From Mytilus californianus (lineage: Eukaryota; Mollusca; Bivalvia; Mytilida; Mytilidae), in the NCBI RefSeq assembly GCF_021869535.1, contig NW_026262668.1, forward strand, positions 13,748,348 to 13,812,347: 64,000 nucleotides of DNA, in the 5' to 3' direction. Under the pieces are notes generated by a model that saw only the letters and a list, made by a program, of their open reading frames with translations, did no database searches and had not been told where the DNA came from. A program made the translations under genes and the position numbers. Shown here piece by piece: positions 10,826 to 21,744 of the stretch; the stretch's first letter is position 1, and each line of letters starts with the position of its first letter.

Positions 10826-11215
10826 ATATAAAAATAAGGAGATGTAGTATGAATGCCAATGAGACAACTTTCCACCTGAGATCAACAATGTGAGCAAACC
10901 CAAAACCGCAAAGCAAGCTATTAAAGGACCCGACATGACAAATGTAAATCAATTCAATCAAGAAAAATAACGGTCTGATTGATGTAAAAAAAAAAACCAA
11001 TAAACAAAAAACAAATATGATATACCGCAACAAATGACAACAACTGTATTACAGGCCCTGACTTAGGACAGGCACATACAGAGGCTTTACCATGTTTGCG
11101 GTCGCCCAATAATCCATTGATCTGGGACAGTGGTGTAACTGCACAAAATAAGAACAAACTATAATTATCAGATGAACCCGCGGTTACTGAAAGCTAGTTT
11201 AAGGCAAATAACAAC
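10826..11215 (-). mobile_element. Family A retroelement 3' tail
   Basis: Landmarks on the + strand: AAATAAGGAGATGTAGTATGAATGCCAATGAG (split by divergence), CCCAAAACCGCAAAGCAAGC, TTAGGACAGGCACATACAG and GCGGTTACTGAAAGCTAG. Sense is minus by comparison with PLE-A. Confidence 0.6.
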
Positions 11216-11469
11216 TACTTAAAAAAATCATGTATCTTAGACTAAAATATCAATCAGTGCTCATCCAATGGATCTAGTGTAAAGATGTCATAAATAGCAT
11301 GAGAAAAACATGATCTTGTGCAATGCCAAAATATAGGTATCGACAGAATGTAAAATTGTAACTGTTCATAGCTATAATATCTAGTTATGTTTTAATTAAT
11401 TGATAACTAAATCAATGTTTGTACCTTTAAAAACGATATTTAGAGATCTTATTACAGTGTTTAATTGAT

Positions 11470-11775
11470 AACCTTTTAGAAAAAGTCTGTTTAAAGGATC
11501 GATAAGTTTTGACGAGTCGTATCTAAATTTACCGGCATTATAAACAACATCGCCTTAAAAATCCCGTTTGCAACAAGTTTTCTATAGGTTTTGCCAAACT
11601 TCCAAACCAAATCTTTGTATCTATAAAAGAATTTAGTAAAGGTTTTAAGTAATTTGTGGAAACGAAATCCTTGACTTAATAATTTACCAGTAATACATAG
11701 CTTACGTTCATTGAAATCCTAAACATCGCTACAGACACGGTCATAGCGAACCAGTTGGGATATGATAATAAAATA
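11470..11775 (-). pseudogene. Penelope-like RT C-terminal fragment
   Basis: Minus-strand translation contains LCITGKLLSQGFRFHKLLKT and FTKFFYRYKDLVWKFGKT. These align well with LCITEKLLHHGFRYHKLVKT and FTKFYRRYKD of the intact frame at 4750-5931. Stops and frame changes at both ends make it a decayed copy. It may belong to the same old insertion as 13440-13620, since the order and strand fit. Confidence 0.65.
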
Positions 11776-12759
11776 TGGCTGGCCACAATATTTCCAGGCT
11801 TATGGAGGTACCTAGGTTGACATGGGGTTATTGCATATTTACCAACTACAAACTGAAATAAAACATCCTGTCAAGTTATTTTGACAGATTTGATAGAATC
11901 AAGGACTTACGGGTCATTTTGTACTTTGACATTTATGGAATTAAATGGCCGACGTCAAGATTTTTTGTAATGTATTTATTCATAAAACATTTCATTTGCT
12001 TCTTATAAATTTCCAACAGATTTCTTTTACAATATTTCAAATGAGTATAATAGTTGTGGCCTACAAATGCATTACACGTTGTTACCATCAACTTAGCAGT
12101 ATTTACTAGGTAATGTTGATGTCTTTGTCCTTTTTCGTTAATTGTAATGTACTAGTTAAAAGATGAGTATTGTCTTTGTGTTGTTGGCTTGCTGTCTCAT
12201 TGGTATGTACCTCCCGTTTCACCATATTCATATTCCTATTAAATTTGAAAAAAGCTTGAAGCGCAAGGTCTAACTGGCCCTTTTGCAAACGGACTTTAAA
12301 ACACTGTAAAAAGGTCAAAATGACATTTCCAAACGAATATTGGAATAAAATGCAAAAGAAAAAAAATAGAATTTCGCAATGATAATTTTTGTTTTCTTTA
12401 ATTTTTGATTTTGACAGTTATTTCCATTGCCATTTTTCTCATTGTTATCATTATGAAAACCCCAGATATCATGGTATTTTTATATTTGGACCCCAAAGCA
12501 TCTTACATATTCAATTTAACAAATCTTCAGATGTTTTTAATTTATAAGTAGCTGAATCTATTAGAGTTATGCGTTCCTTCAATCGCCATGTTAGCTTTTT
12601 TTTTCGTTCAACTATACCTAGATATATGTTTGATTGAAGCATCCCCAGTATAGTATGCAAAGCATAATAGAAGTTTAAAAGTAAATGTTATTAATGTGAT
12701 TTTGTCTTTATATTGGAAGGACATTAAAAATGCTTTGAACAGAGAAAACATTGTTAAAA
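11776..12759. other. No gene recognised; retroelement-tail-like snippet
   Basis: At about 12110-12240 the sequence TTGGCTTGCTGTCTCATTGG recalls the terminal part of family A tails but is strongly diverged. Elsewhere the sequence is AT-rich with no supported feature. The 70-residue minus frame at 12106-12318 crosses the snippet and is not called. Confidence 0.4.
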
Positions 12760-13320
12760 GTTTTCCTCTAGATACTATCTTTTGATTGTAAGAAACTTCT
12801 GTTCAAGTTTGGTAAGAATCCAGGATGGTTTATAAATCTAATAAATGTTTTAAAAACTTTAACTGCAGACTGTATGTAATGTGAACCGGAAGAAAAACTA
12901 AGTCCATTTTTAAGTAAAATACGGATAAACAGGATTTTCTTTTTAACAAAATTTACTTTTGAATACTATCTTATGATCATAAACAAGCTTTTGTCCAAGT
13001 ATGGTACAAATCCAGGATAGTTTAAGAAAGTTATTAAAATTTTAAAAACTTTAACCACAGAGTGAATGTCATGTTAACTGGCAGAAAAACTAAGTCCATT
13101 TATGAGTAAAATACAGATAAACAGGATTTTTTTTTTTACAAAATCTACTTCTGGATACTATCTTATGATTATAAACAAGCTTCTGTCCAAGTTTGGTAGA
13201 AATCCAGGATAGTTTAAGAAAGTTCTTAAAATTTTAAAAACTTTAGCCACAGAGTGAATATTTGTGGACGCCGCCGACGACGACGGAATGTAGGATCGAC
13301 AAAAGTCGCAGGCTCGACAA
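12760..13320 (+). repeat. About 191 bp tandem repeat, three units
   Basis: ATACTATCTTATGAT (or a close variant) recurs at about 12770, 12962 and 13154. Each is followed by AAACAAGCTT, TCCAAGT, TGGTA and ATCCAGGATAG, then AAACTTTAACCACAGAGTGAA. The array ends at a GC-richer patch, GACGCCGCCGACGACGACGG near 13266. Structures of this kind are common in bivalve non-autonomous transposons. No coding capacity was seen. Confidence 0.75.
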
Positions 13321-13439
13321 ACAACCGTTTCTTTCGTCGTAATTTTTTGTGTAAAGTTTCTCGTTTCTTGTTGCTGTTTATAGTCCCTTCTGGTAAAGTT
13401 CATCAATATAGTAAATAATTCTTAATTAATAAACGAAAA

Positions 13440-13620
13440 AATATCATAAAGGTAACGGTTAGCGTTGAATTTATTAATTGAATATAATCTAGTCGGGTCT
13501 TTAATGAGTTTGGCTATAAACTGTGCTCCATAACAGTAGAGGAACAAGTCTGCTATTAAAGTAGCACATTTGGTTTCCATAGGAATACCTACAACCTGCT
13601 GATAAGCCTTCCATAGACAT
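13440..13620 (-). pseudogene. Penelope-like RT fragment, motifs B to C
   Basis: Minus-strand reading gives QVVGIPMETKCATLIADLF, then LIKDPT and KFNANRYL. This matches the intact copy (QVIGIPMGTNCAPLIADLF, KDPS, KFNNTFRYLDD). The fragment breaks off at the active-site motif. The Gly to Glu change in the PMGT motif would be expected to harm activity. A decayed copy. Confidence 0.7.
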
Positions 13621-14046
13621 TAAACCCCAAAAGATTCTTGAGTAGATAAGGGCGAAAACAAAAGAAGATACCAAGGTGGCATCCAAAAAATCATAATAAG
13701 TCGAAGATGTACGGAAAGATTGGTCCAATATATTAAAACAACAAAACACACACAAAGTTATGCACAGCAAACTTAAAGTTTACTGAAAAGAATCCCCTGT
13801 TACGGCTGGGAAGAATTTAGATGGTCAGGAGTAGTAAGAAGCCCCAACTACAAGTCACTTTACAATCTTTGTTTTGACAGTCCATATTATACATGATAAT
13901 TGTTTGTCTGCTTTGCGTTCCTTTGGAACTTTATAACTAAATAGAAAAGAGTGGAAAATCAAAATAATGTCAGTACCCTTATTTAAAAAAACATAATATT
14001 GTTGGATCTATCTGATGCTCCACTACACCCCTTTCCAGATTACTAT
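13621..14046. other. No gene recognised
   Basis: AT-rich sequence between a decayed reverse-transcriptase piece and a SINE. It may hold more of the decayed element but I could not align it. Confidence 0.4.
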
Positions 14047-14300
14047 GGACTTCGGTAGCCAAGTGGTCTAATTAGTTCATCTACAGTAGCACAGCCTGTT
14101 GCAAGTTCGATCCCCGCACGTGGCAGGTGTGTTCGACTCCACTCTTAATTGATTAGGGTTGCCAGTTTTCCTTCCGAATGTCGGTTGTTCTTACCGGGCA
14201 CAGTGGCTTTCTGCAACTATAAAAAGTGGCCTTCGCGATATATCCAATCGTTCTGAAAGTGACATTGAACACTAAAAACCAATCATTCAATCGATCAAAA
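14047..14300 (+). mobile_element. tRNA-derived SINE
   Basis: The head looks like a tRNA gene with an internal RNA polymerase III promoter: GGTAGCCAAGTGGTCTAA resembles box A and GTTCGATCCC resembles box B, about 45 bp apart. The body follows (GATTAGGGTTGCCAGTTTTCC, ACCGGGCACAGTGGC) and the 3' end has ACCAATCATTCAATCGATCA. The TAGCCAAGTGGTCTAA part suggests a Ser- or Leu-type tRNA ancestor. Molluscan SINEs with this design are known (RUDI is one), but I cannot confirm which family this is. It is not a functional tRNA gene because the tRNA fold is not maintained. Confidence 0.75.
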
Positions 14301-14579
14301 TAACTAACTTCTGGATTTTTTTTAACAACCTAAACGGGCTCCAAAGTTTCCATAAACAGGGCAGTGAACCCTATTTGGATTCTAAAAGAAGTCCGTCGAT
14401 ATTTTTTAATTATTGAATTTCTAAAGAGCATTTACTTCTCCGCCTTTTACACAAGAACGCTTCTGTGAATCTAAATCCATAGACAGATTGAAATAACTAT
14501 CCAATCTGTTGTTCAGTAGTTGCCGTTTGTTGATGTGGTTCATAAGTGTTTCTCGTTTCCCGTTTTTTATATAGATTAG

Positions 14580-14765
14580 ACCGTTGGTTTTCCCGTTTGA
14601 ATGGTTTTACACTAGTAATTTTTGGAGCCCTTTATAGCTTGTTGTTCGGTGTGAGCCAAGGCTCCGTGTTGAAGACCGTACTTTGACCTATAATGGTTTA
14701 CTTTTATAAATTTTGACTTGGATGTAGAGTTGTCTCATTGGTACTCATACCACATCTTCTTATAT
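14580..14765 (+). mobile_element. Family A2 retroelement tail
   Basis: Variant of family A with ATGGTTTTACACTAGTAATTT, TGTTCGGTGTGAGCC, CTCCGTGTTGAAGACCGTAC and the terminal GTTGTCTCATTGG then CATACCACATCTTC. Nearly the same as the copy at 23250-23420, which marks A2 as a distinct subfamily. Confidence 0.65.
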
Positions 14766-14884
14766 CTATTTATATCATGAAAAAGAATGGCCAACATTAA
14801 TACGAATATTGTGTTTAAGAAGGGCTTGTGATCATACTTAGAGAAAACAAATATGATTATATAAAAAATATATACTATTTGGAA

Positions 14885-15060
14885 GTAAGGATGTCCATCT
14901 AACAGCCAGACATTCGGCATTCCTTTTGGAGGTATGAAGGTGTTCATCAAACAGTCACTGAGACATTCGTCATTCCTTTTGGAGGTGTGAAGGTGTTCAT
15001 CCAACTGTCAGACATTCGTCATTCCTTTTGGAGGTGTGAAGGTGTTCATCCATTTTTGGA
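14885..15060 (-). repeat. About 50 bp tandem repeat, three units
   Basis: CAGACATTCGTCATTCCTTT followed by TGGAGGTGTGAAGGTGTTCA recurs three times at about 14907, 14961 and 15009. On the minus strand an open frame shows repeats such as DEHLHTSKRNDECL. It abuts the LINE-like remnant at 15061. Confidence 0.75.
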
Positions 15061-15300
15061 TTTAACTCTTTAATGTGATCCCAAAGTTCTTTACTATTTT
15101 TGGAACTAGATATAGCGTTTTGATAATATTCCTTTTTTGCATTAAATATGTTTATTTATTTACTCCGCCGAAACATTACTCTGCGTCCACACTTGTTTTT
15201 TTTTCAACTGAAAAATGTTTAATCCCTGTTTTAAGACGAATAAATTTGCCGGAAGGAAAAGATGATTAAGTAGTCTTAAAATATTCATGTATGATATTAT
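15061..15300 (-). pseudogene. Possible LINE ORF2 remnant
   Basis: A minus-strand frame gives KKEYYQNAISSSKNSKELWD followed by HIKEL. This resembles the linker between endonuclease and reverse transcriptase in non-LTR retrotransposons, where a KELW-type motif is common. Upstream pieces (SSFPSGKFIRLK) are in the same region with stops between. No catalytic motif is present, so the call rests on general resemblance only. Confidence 0.3.
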
Positions 15301-15399
15301 CCCAATAATCTCCTGACATAACTGCGGTATGTCATTACAGGTAAGTGCTATATGATCACTCGTTATGAGCCTCAAGTAATCAATTCTCATTCACACAAC

Positions 15400-15553
15400 A
15401 AGTGCGTGGGAGGTTGACTAGATGCGCGCGCGTAACATCTTCATGCGAAAAGTACCGGGTGATAGAATGCAACAAGTTCAGTGTCAACAAAATGGAATTT
15501 ATACAATACAAACTTTAATATTTCATGATGAGGTGTTAATTTATATGATTAAG
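15400..15553 (+). other. Possible 5' untranslated exon with donor
   Basis: A short CpG-containing stretch (GATGCGCGCGCGTAAC at about 15421) precedes a strong splice donor context ATTAAG|GTAAGTG at 15553/15554. It could be a promoter-proximal exon of the kinase gene or of an unseen gene. No reading frame supports it, and the 5' limit is arbitrary. Confidence 0.15.
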
Positions 15554-15560
15554 GTAAGTG

Positions 15561-17334
15561 ATTGAAATTTAGCTGTGAATTCCTCAAGAAGACAGACTGA
15601 TTTTGTGTATTGCATCGTGGTTTTGTGTAATACTTTATGGCTGAGTGACCTTGTTAAACAAAGATTGTTTACATATGAAGCCACGTACCATGACGATTAT
15701 AAATCATCTCCAGCGAAATAAATGTCCGTAAGTTTATCCAAAAAACGTACATTACAAGGTGATAAAAATGTTGATAGTAGAATTATCATTATTTGATTGC
15801 AAAACGTTAATTAGTACAACAATATAAATTAGAGTGAGATAACTGGTTGCTTGCAGTATTGCGGGGGTGTAGTTGAGGGATAAATAAGAAACATCTGGCG
15901 AATATTAAACTGACTAACAAAATCTTAACAAAAATTGCTTCAAGCTTATACAAATATATATTTGTTTTTTTGGTGTGCAGTAAATATACATTGTGTAGTT
16001 ATAATAAATTTGTTTATTTATTTTAGTCCTAGCTGGGACATAATGGTACACTTTTCTAAGGTCCTACATGTAGGTCAAGGGAATGACATTCTGATTACAA
16101 ACAAATCTTTTTTTAAGTAATATTCTCATTTATTATGACATAGCACACTGAAAATCCATGTTTTTTCTTTAGAACATGGTTTGTATATAGTAGAACTCAG
16201 AATAGATTGGACTTGTTGAATACTTACTTGCATCCTTGTACATGTGTATATATGTGTGTACATGTATAATTACTTAAATTAAACAGGATGGTCATAATCT
16301 TTATATGAATAAAGTCATAATAGATTTTATTTGAATAAATCTGGTAATAAAATCATACACCAAAACTGATCTATATAATTTTTTTCAAACCTGATGATTA
16401 GCTTAACTCACATATAATGCTGTATACTTGAAGAGCATGTATGTAAGGAAGTCAATGTATATTCCACTTTATTTTCTCCTCATTTGAATTTCTTGAATTG
16501 ACTTTAGCAGGAATCACTAAAGGCTATTTCAGATTGGTACTCCTCCACCCTAGCTTGGAATTAAAGCAAAACCTGAATTCTGAGATAATATATTTTCGAA
16601 AAACTGAATCAGTGTAATTTTGAAAGAGAGTTATATTTTATTTTTATTGAAATTTTGATATTTAAGATTATTGCAAAGATAAAAACATATTTTATTTCTA
16701 TATAGTTTAGTTCTGATTCTAGATACCGGGAGATTTTGATTTTCAGTCTCTACATACAATGTAGTTATCTTCATGATACTTCATGTGTTTGTCAACAATG
16801 TTAATTGGGTTTATTTTTTAATATATTTAAAGCTTCTTTATCAGCCCTTTCTTGTTTGGATTATATAAGAAGGCAGCCTGGCTTTTGGATTATAGATTGA
16901 TTAATAATTTTCCAAAATTACACTGTAATTAGATAAATTAATCATATTTAATGGTTCTCATAAAATGTATGTCACCATTTAGGCAATCAATATCTTATAC
17001 ATTTTGTATTTAATATAAGAAATTGAAAAAAAGAAGAAAACAAGATAGTAAATTTAATCTTTACAAAGTTTGTACAGTTACTATTGTTGTGATCAAGGCT
17101 CCAAGTCTCAATACAAGTCAAGTGAAATAAATCACAATTTTACACCCAACATATTCTACTTAGATTTTTACATCACGATGACCGTGAGGGCCTTTCCTAG
17201 TATTGTTACCGCAGAGATTCTACTTGCGTAACTTTCATTTTTGACTAGTAACCAATCTATAAATATGCGGACATTATCGAGTGCTAAATAATATTCCTTC
17301 TCGCTTGTTATAAATACATTTCTTCAATGAATAC
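15561..17334. other. No gene recognised; intron-like
   Basis: AT-rich, with fewer of the repeats seen in the first 15 kb. I find no exon, tRNA or mobile element. The 61-residue frame at 15935-16120 has no domain. Confidence 0.4.
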
Positions 17335-17366
17335 TCCCATTTCCATTTTCAATTTTATCATAAAAA
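17335..17366 (+). repeat. Very short PLE-A tail remnant
   Basis: CTCCCATTTCCATTTTCAAT then TTTATCATAAA is the last 25-30 bp of the PLE-A tail. It is consistent with an extremely 5'-truncated insertion, but it is short enough to be chance. Confidence 0.35.
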
Positions 17367-17746
17367 TATTTTTTTTAGAACATAAATAAATAATATGAAT
17401 ATGTTTTGTCGTTAGAAATATATATATAAGTAAAAAAATCATTAATATCTATGCACATGTACAGAAAAATTATGTGAACGCATGCGGAAGAATAATTGAA
17501 GAACGTTTTGCGGGAAAATATGAATGCCTTCTCAAATCCAATCTATTAGAAAAATCAAATTATTACAGAACAGTGTCCACCATGCACTTGCACTGCACTA
17601 TTATTAGAATAGTAGAATAGAATGATATACAAATGGATAAAAATTATATATACATATAACTGTTATATACAAATATTAATATAATATATAACAGCAAACC
17701 ATGCAGAGTATACTGATTTGAATCACTATAATATAATAATTATTAG

Positions 17747-17926
17747 GGTGAGGTTGAATTCCCTGTCATTTATTCATCATCCAGGCACGAACTTGTCTCA
17801 GAAAAAAATATATCTCTGTACATTAACCTCACTTTCAGGTATAGAGATGTGAATTTTTTTCTGAGACAAGTGCAAGAACTTACGGTCATCCGATGTTCAG
17901 AACTTCAGTACTTTGATTACCTCACC
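17747..17926. repeat. Foldback hairpin element
   Basis: Inner arms GCACGAACTTGTCTCAGAAA (17785) and TTTTTTTCTGAGACAAGTGC (ending 17873) are inverted copies. The outer ends GGTGAGGT and ACCTCACC also pair. It lies directly against the TTAA site of the next element. Confidence 0.6.
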
Positions 17927-17930
17927 TTAA

Positions 17931-18610
17931 AGGGGCATTAGCTGTCAAATTCATTTTTGCCAATTTGACTCAAACTCTCATATTTGATTTAAAACATACT
18001 AAAACGTATAAGTATATTCAAATAACAAAAAGTCTAAAACAAACAATGCATGGACTCTATAATATGTATCAACATTTCGTGTATGTTTTTGTCGAGACGT
18101 CATCTAATTAACCATCGAGATGACCTCCGAAAACTGCTGACTGTCATATATCCATATATTACATAAATATAAATATAAGTAGATAGAAACCAGGTACAAT
18201 TGGACTTTTCTAGATCTATTTGATTTCATATTGTAGGCTAAAAAATATGTTTATCATAGTTTTTTCCTTTACAAGAATGATATTTTGTGGATCGAATCAG
18301 TCAACCAAATGGTTCATCCTTGTTTCACTTTCAATGTTGACATTATTTCTTTTTAATAGCTGAATACTTGCGTAACCCATCTCCAGCTAAGGGGTTAAAT
18401 TGAAGGTCACATGAATACAGATTCAATGAGGTCGAATTATTCACTTGCAAGTGAATAATTCATCAGCAATGTTTCTTAGCTTATTTTGACAAAATTTAAC
18501 CAAATTGGCTGCTAAGTGTGAATTATTATTTCACTATTTTACTTTAATTAATGATTGACCAAAAAAGAAATTATATTTTAATTTTTCTATATCTCGTAGC
18601 TAATGCCCCT
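17931..18610. mobile_element. Non-autonomous TTAA-flanked transposon, 680 bp
   Basis: Ends are inverted copies: AGGGGCATTAGCT at the left and AGCTAATGCCCCT at the right. Both are flanked by TTAA (17927-17930 and 18611-18614), the target-site duplication expected of piggyBac- and Kolobok-type transposases. There is no transposase frame. A perfect 28 bp palindrome lies inside at 18434-18461 (GAATTATTCACTTG and its complement). It must have been mobilised in trans. Confidence 0.75.
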
Positions 18611-18639
18611 TTAACAAAGTGGTAGAAAGCGGGACTGAG

Positions 18640-19130
18640 GTGTGTTGTTACCAGCATAAATGTAAACAATTTATAAGTATATCATAAGGTCAATGGAACC
18701 ACTAGTGGTACTAAGGTCACTGATATTTGGTATGTAGTTGTATTAGCATTAACACACCTCATTTTGTTATTATTTAACTCCGCCCTCTCAGTCATGGTCT
18801 ATTGACTTTGAAACTTTAGCAAAGTTCAGGTGTTTAAGTCTGTGATTACATGTAGGTCAGTATAAGAACCATGGTAAGTCAATGAAATTTGGTGTATGCA
18901 GTTGTATTAGTATTTGTAGGTCTCTATATATTGGCACCCTCAGTCATATTTCATCAACTTAGAAACTTTTGCATAGTTTGCATGTTTAAGTTTGTGCTTA
19001 GGTTTTTGGTATGCAGTTGTATTAGCATTGGCATTTCTCATTTCCACTAGGATATTTTGGTTTCACCCATCAGTCATGGTTCTTTGACTTTGAATGTTTT
19101 GTATACATGTAGTTTACAATGTATGTATGA
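18640..19130 (+). repeat. About 160 bp tandem repeat, three units
   Basis: Each unit carries a GGTATGCAGTTGTATTAGCAT-like stretch, CTCAGTCATGGT then TTGACTTTGAAA, and a GTTTAAGT-type stretch. Units are diverged. The frame at 19057-19290 overlaps the last unit and is not called. Confidence 0.6.
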
Positions 19131-19994
19131 CCGTTTTAATTTCAAATTTTGCATTACACTATCAAAATTACATACAGGCGAGACATGCGTGTATCTCTAC
19201 ATGTATGTCAACAGTTTATTAACACGGTCACTTGAGGGAAGAACTGAATCCTCAATTTTTCAGAACTTTTGTATTTGTGCATTGGCCTGAAGAAAAAAGA
19301 CCTTTAGGTGATTCAAAACTATTTACCTTTTACTTGTCAAAATTTACATTTACTTCTGATGTTTTTTTAATGTGTACAATCATACAAATATATATCTACA
19401 TGTAATAAGATACAATGTACATTGAATAAATGGTTGTGTACATTTTTGATATAAATTCAGTGAATTAAGTTTTCTGACTAAGACTTGCATGAATTAAAAG
19501 CTATTTAAATCTTTCTATTTTCTCTAACATGTGTAAGTTTTTTTAAAATTCTTAATGAACATAACTGGGTGCAAGGGGCCGTCTTAAACTTGCAGTGAGT
19601 TGAGAGTTTTTCTGTTGCTTCGTGTTGAAGGCCTCAATGTCATGATTGACTTTGAGATGAAGAACAGAAGTAAAAGCATTGTTCCTTTGCTTTTTGTGTG
19701 TTTTTTTGCTGTGCATGTACTGATTTTGTGTCACAGATAGATAACCCGTATCCTTTGTTTTTCTATTTTAAAGCTCATAAAAGCTCATAAAAAATTAAAA
19801 CAGCAGGTTTTGTGTCTAAATGGACCAGTAGTATCTTTTCATTTAAAAAAAAAACCAATTGCAATGGAAATCATTGACTTTAAGTAAATTTAGATCATAA
19901 ATCATGTATTTGTTTAATAATTGAAATCTAAAGTTAGGGGCGACTCTCGAAATTGCTGTAATTTTAGCCAGCAAACTTTGACATAGTTATTTTT
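19131..19994. other. No gene recognised
   Basis: AT-rich. Around 19590-19740 there is a weakly tail-like stretch (CTTCGTGTTGAAGGCCTCAA) that recalls family A tails. Confidence 0.4.
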
Positions 19995-20340
19995 AATTCA
20001 CCTTGACCAACAGGTCCATTGGAGCTTTTGCCATCACTTTGCACATCTATCCTCTGTTCTTGTTCCGCTCAGCTTTAAAAATGTTATCATAGTTCTCGGG
20101 GTAGTTATCATCTTTTTAAAAAAATCGTCTTTTATGAAACTACTGGGTGGAACTGTACCTAACTGTACTTGTCTGTTCCTTTAGGCATTTAGTTTTTAAA
20201 TTTTTTCCATCATCAAACATGGCTGCTGTTGCTAAAAATAGAACCGATGGTTAACAAAGATTTTTGGTTTATATCTCAAAAATTATAAGAGAGTTAAAAC
20301 TGTCACCTCTAAAGATTCCATTATCTACTATACCCCTGGT
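19995..20340 (+). repeat. Diverged copy of the family at 40750
   Basis: Landmarks GGAGCTTTTGCCATCACTTTG, TCTCGGGGTAGTTATCATC and ATGGCTGCTGTTGCTAAAAA follow the order in 40750-41000 (GTGAGCTTTTCTCACCACTTG, ATTGGGGTATCTAG, GATGGCCGACATGGCTAAAA). Strongly diverged. Confidence 0.5.
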
Positions 20341-20354
20341 TTTTGGTGAGGTTC

Positions 20355-20515
20355 ATATGCATGTTGCTCAGTCTTTTAGTTTTCTATGTTGTGTTTTGTT
20401 GACCATGTAGACAGTTGTATGTGTTTTGGTTGTTTTTTAGTTTTTTGCCATGGCATTGTCAGATTGGCCTTGACAAATTAATGAGTTTGACTATCCCTTT
20501 GGTATCTACAACCAT
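20355..20515 (+). mobile_element. Family B 3' end, 5'-truncated
   Basis: Sense-strand copy of the end of family B: TTTTAGTTTTCTATGTTGTG, TTTGCCATGGCATTGTCAG, GAGTTTGACTATCCCTTTGG and TATCTAC. It is inverse to the copies at 26768 and 34915. Confidence 0.6.
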
Positions 20516-20934
20516 TCTACTACTAATGTGTTTATTTATTTGGAATTGTAAATTGGCTCCCTTGAATTAGTTTTCCATTTACTCTAACTGTTACTTTGCA
20601 CTGCTGCAAATCAGTATTTACAACAGTATACATTTTAGTACTTCCAAACAAGTAAAACATCTTGTATTCAAATGATGTGTTAAAAATCAGATTCAGGCTT
20701 CAAGAAGTCCTAAAGTAGATAGTGCAATGAAAATTTATTTTACATTTTGGCATTTTATATCATAGAGAAAATGTAAACAGTGCAAAATATTACAAATGAG
20801 ATAACATGACCATAGTCAACAGTTGACTCAAATTCAGTCTTTGTGACCATTTTTTTTCTTATTGATCAGAAAAAATGATCATTATTTACAAAATTTCTAT
20901 TTACCTGAATTATATCTGTGGTCATTTGTGACAC

Positions 20935-21480
20935 AGATACTCCATAACGGTCAACCAGATCATGTGACATCCTAAAAACTTTCTAAAGGATGACTTAGCT
21001 TTACCATTTAAATCACTTGCTTTCCATAAGCAGCAACTCTCTATCTTAAAGCAAAACATGAGAGGAAACACAAGCCCTGGAATATGGTATCAACAGAGAG
21101 ATCTATATGCAGGTGCTGCTGGAATAGATCTCATAAACATGTTTAACCCCGCCGCATTTTTGCGCCTGTCCCAAGTCAGGAGCCTCTAGCCTTTGTCAGT
21201 CTTGTATTATTTTTAATTTTAGTTTCTTGTGTACAATTTGGAGTTTAGTATGGCGTTCATTATCACTGAACTAGTATATATATTTGTTTAGGGGCCAGCT
21301 GAAGGACGCCTCCGGGTGCGGGAATTTCTCGCTGCATTGAAGACCTGTTGGTGACCTTCTGCTGTTGTCTGTTCTATGGTCGGGTTGTTGTCTCTTTGAC
21401 ACATTCCCCATTTCCATTCTCAATTTTACAATAAAATGGAACATTCACAATGGGAAAATTTAAATCATCTCTTTTGTCAT
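20935..21480 (-). pseudogene. Family B Penelope-like RT fragment, split by insertion
   Basis: Homologous to 27097-27375. Shared landmarks are AGATACTCCATAACGGTCAA, CACAAGCCCTGGAATATGG, GCAGGTGCTGCTGGAAT, then after the inserted tail AATGGAACATTCACAATGGG and AATCATCTCTTTTGTCAT. It is decayed, with no useful open frame. A PLE-A tail on the opposite strand interrupts it at 21126-21437. Confidence 0.65.
21126..21437 (+). mobile_element. PLE-A 3' tail nested in family B fragment
   Basis: Runs from AGATCTCATAAACATGTTTA to CCATTCTCAATTTTAC. This is the last 310 bp of the PLE-A tail. The host fragment resumes at once on both sides, so the insertion is younger than family B here. Confidence 0.75.
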
Positions 21481-21744
21481 AAGCATGATAAGTTAAAGTT
21501 CTCACCTACCCTTGTCATGAAATATAAGTTACGTTAATACCGGTAATATAAGTTCCTATGTAAGAAATATTCTGTAATATTATTATAAAGGGTTTAGAAT
21601 ATTTTTTCCAACAGGAAAAGATAAGTTATGTCATTGTTTATAACAAAGTTAACAAAAGGGAACTTTTGTTAGGCACAACAAATATAGGTTGACACTCTCA
21701 TGTCGAGATGCCAACCAAGAATGTAAGATGAGGCGGATAAATTT

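Noticed and set aside
14047..14120. Functional tRNA gene
   Set aside because: Box A- and B-like motifs are present but the head is joined to a SINE body and does not keep a cloverleaf.
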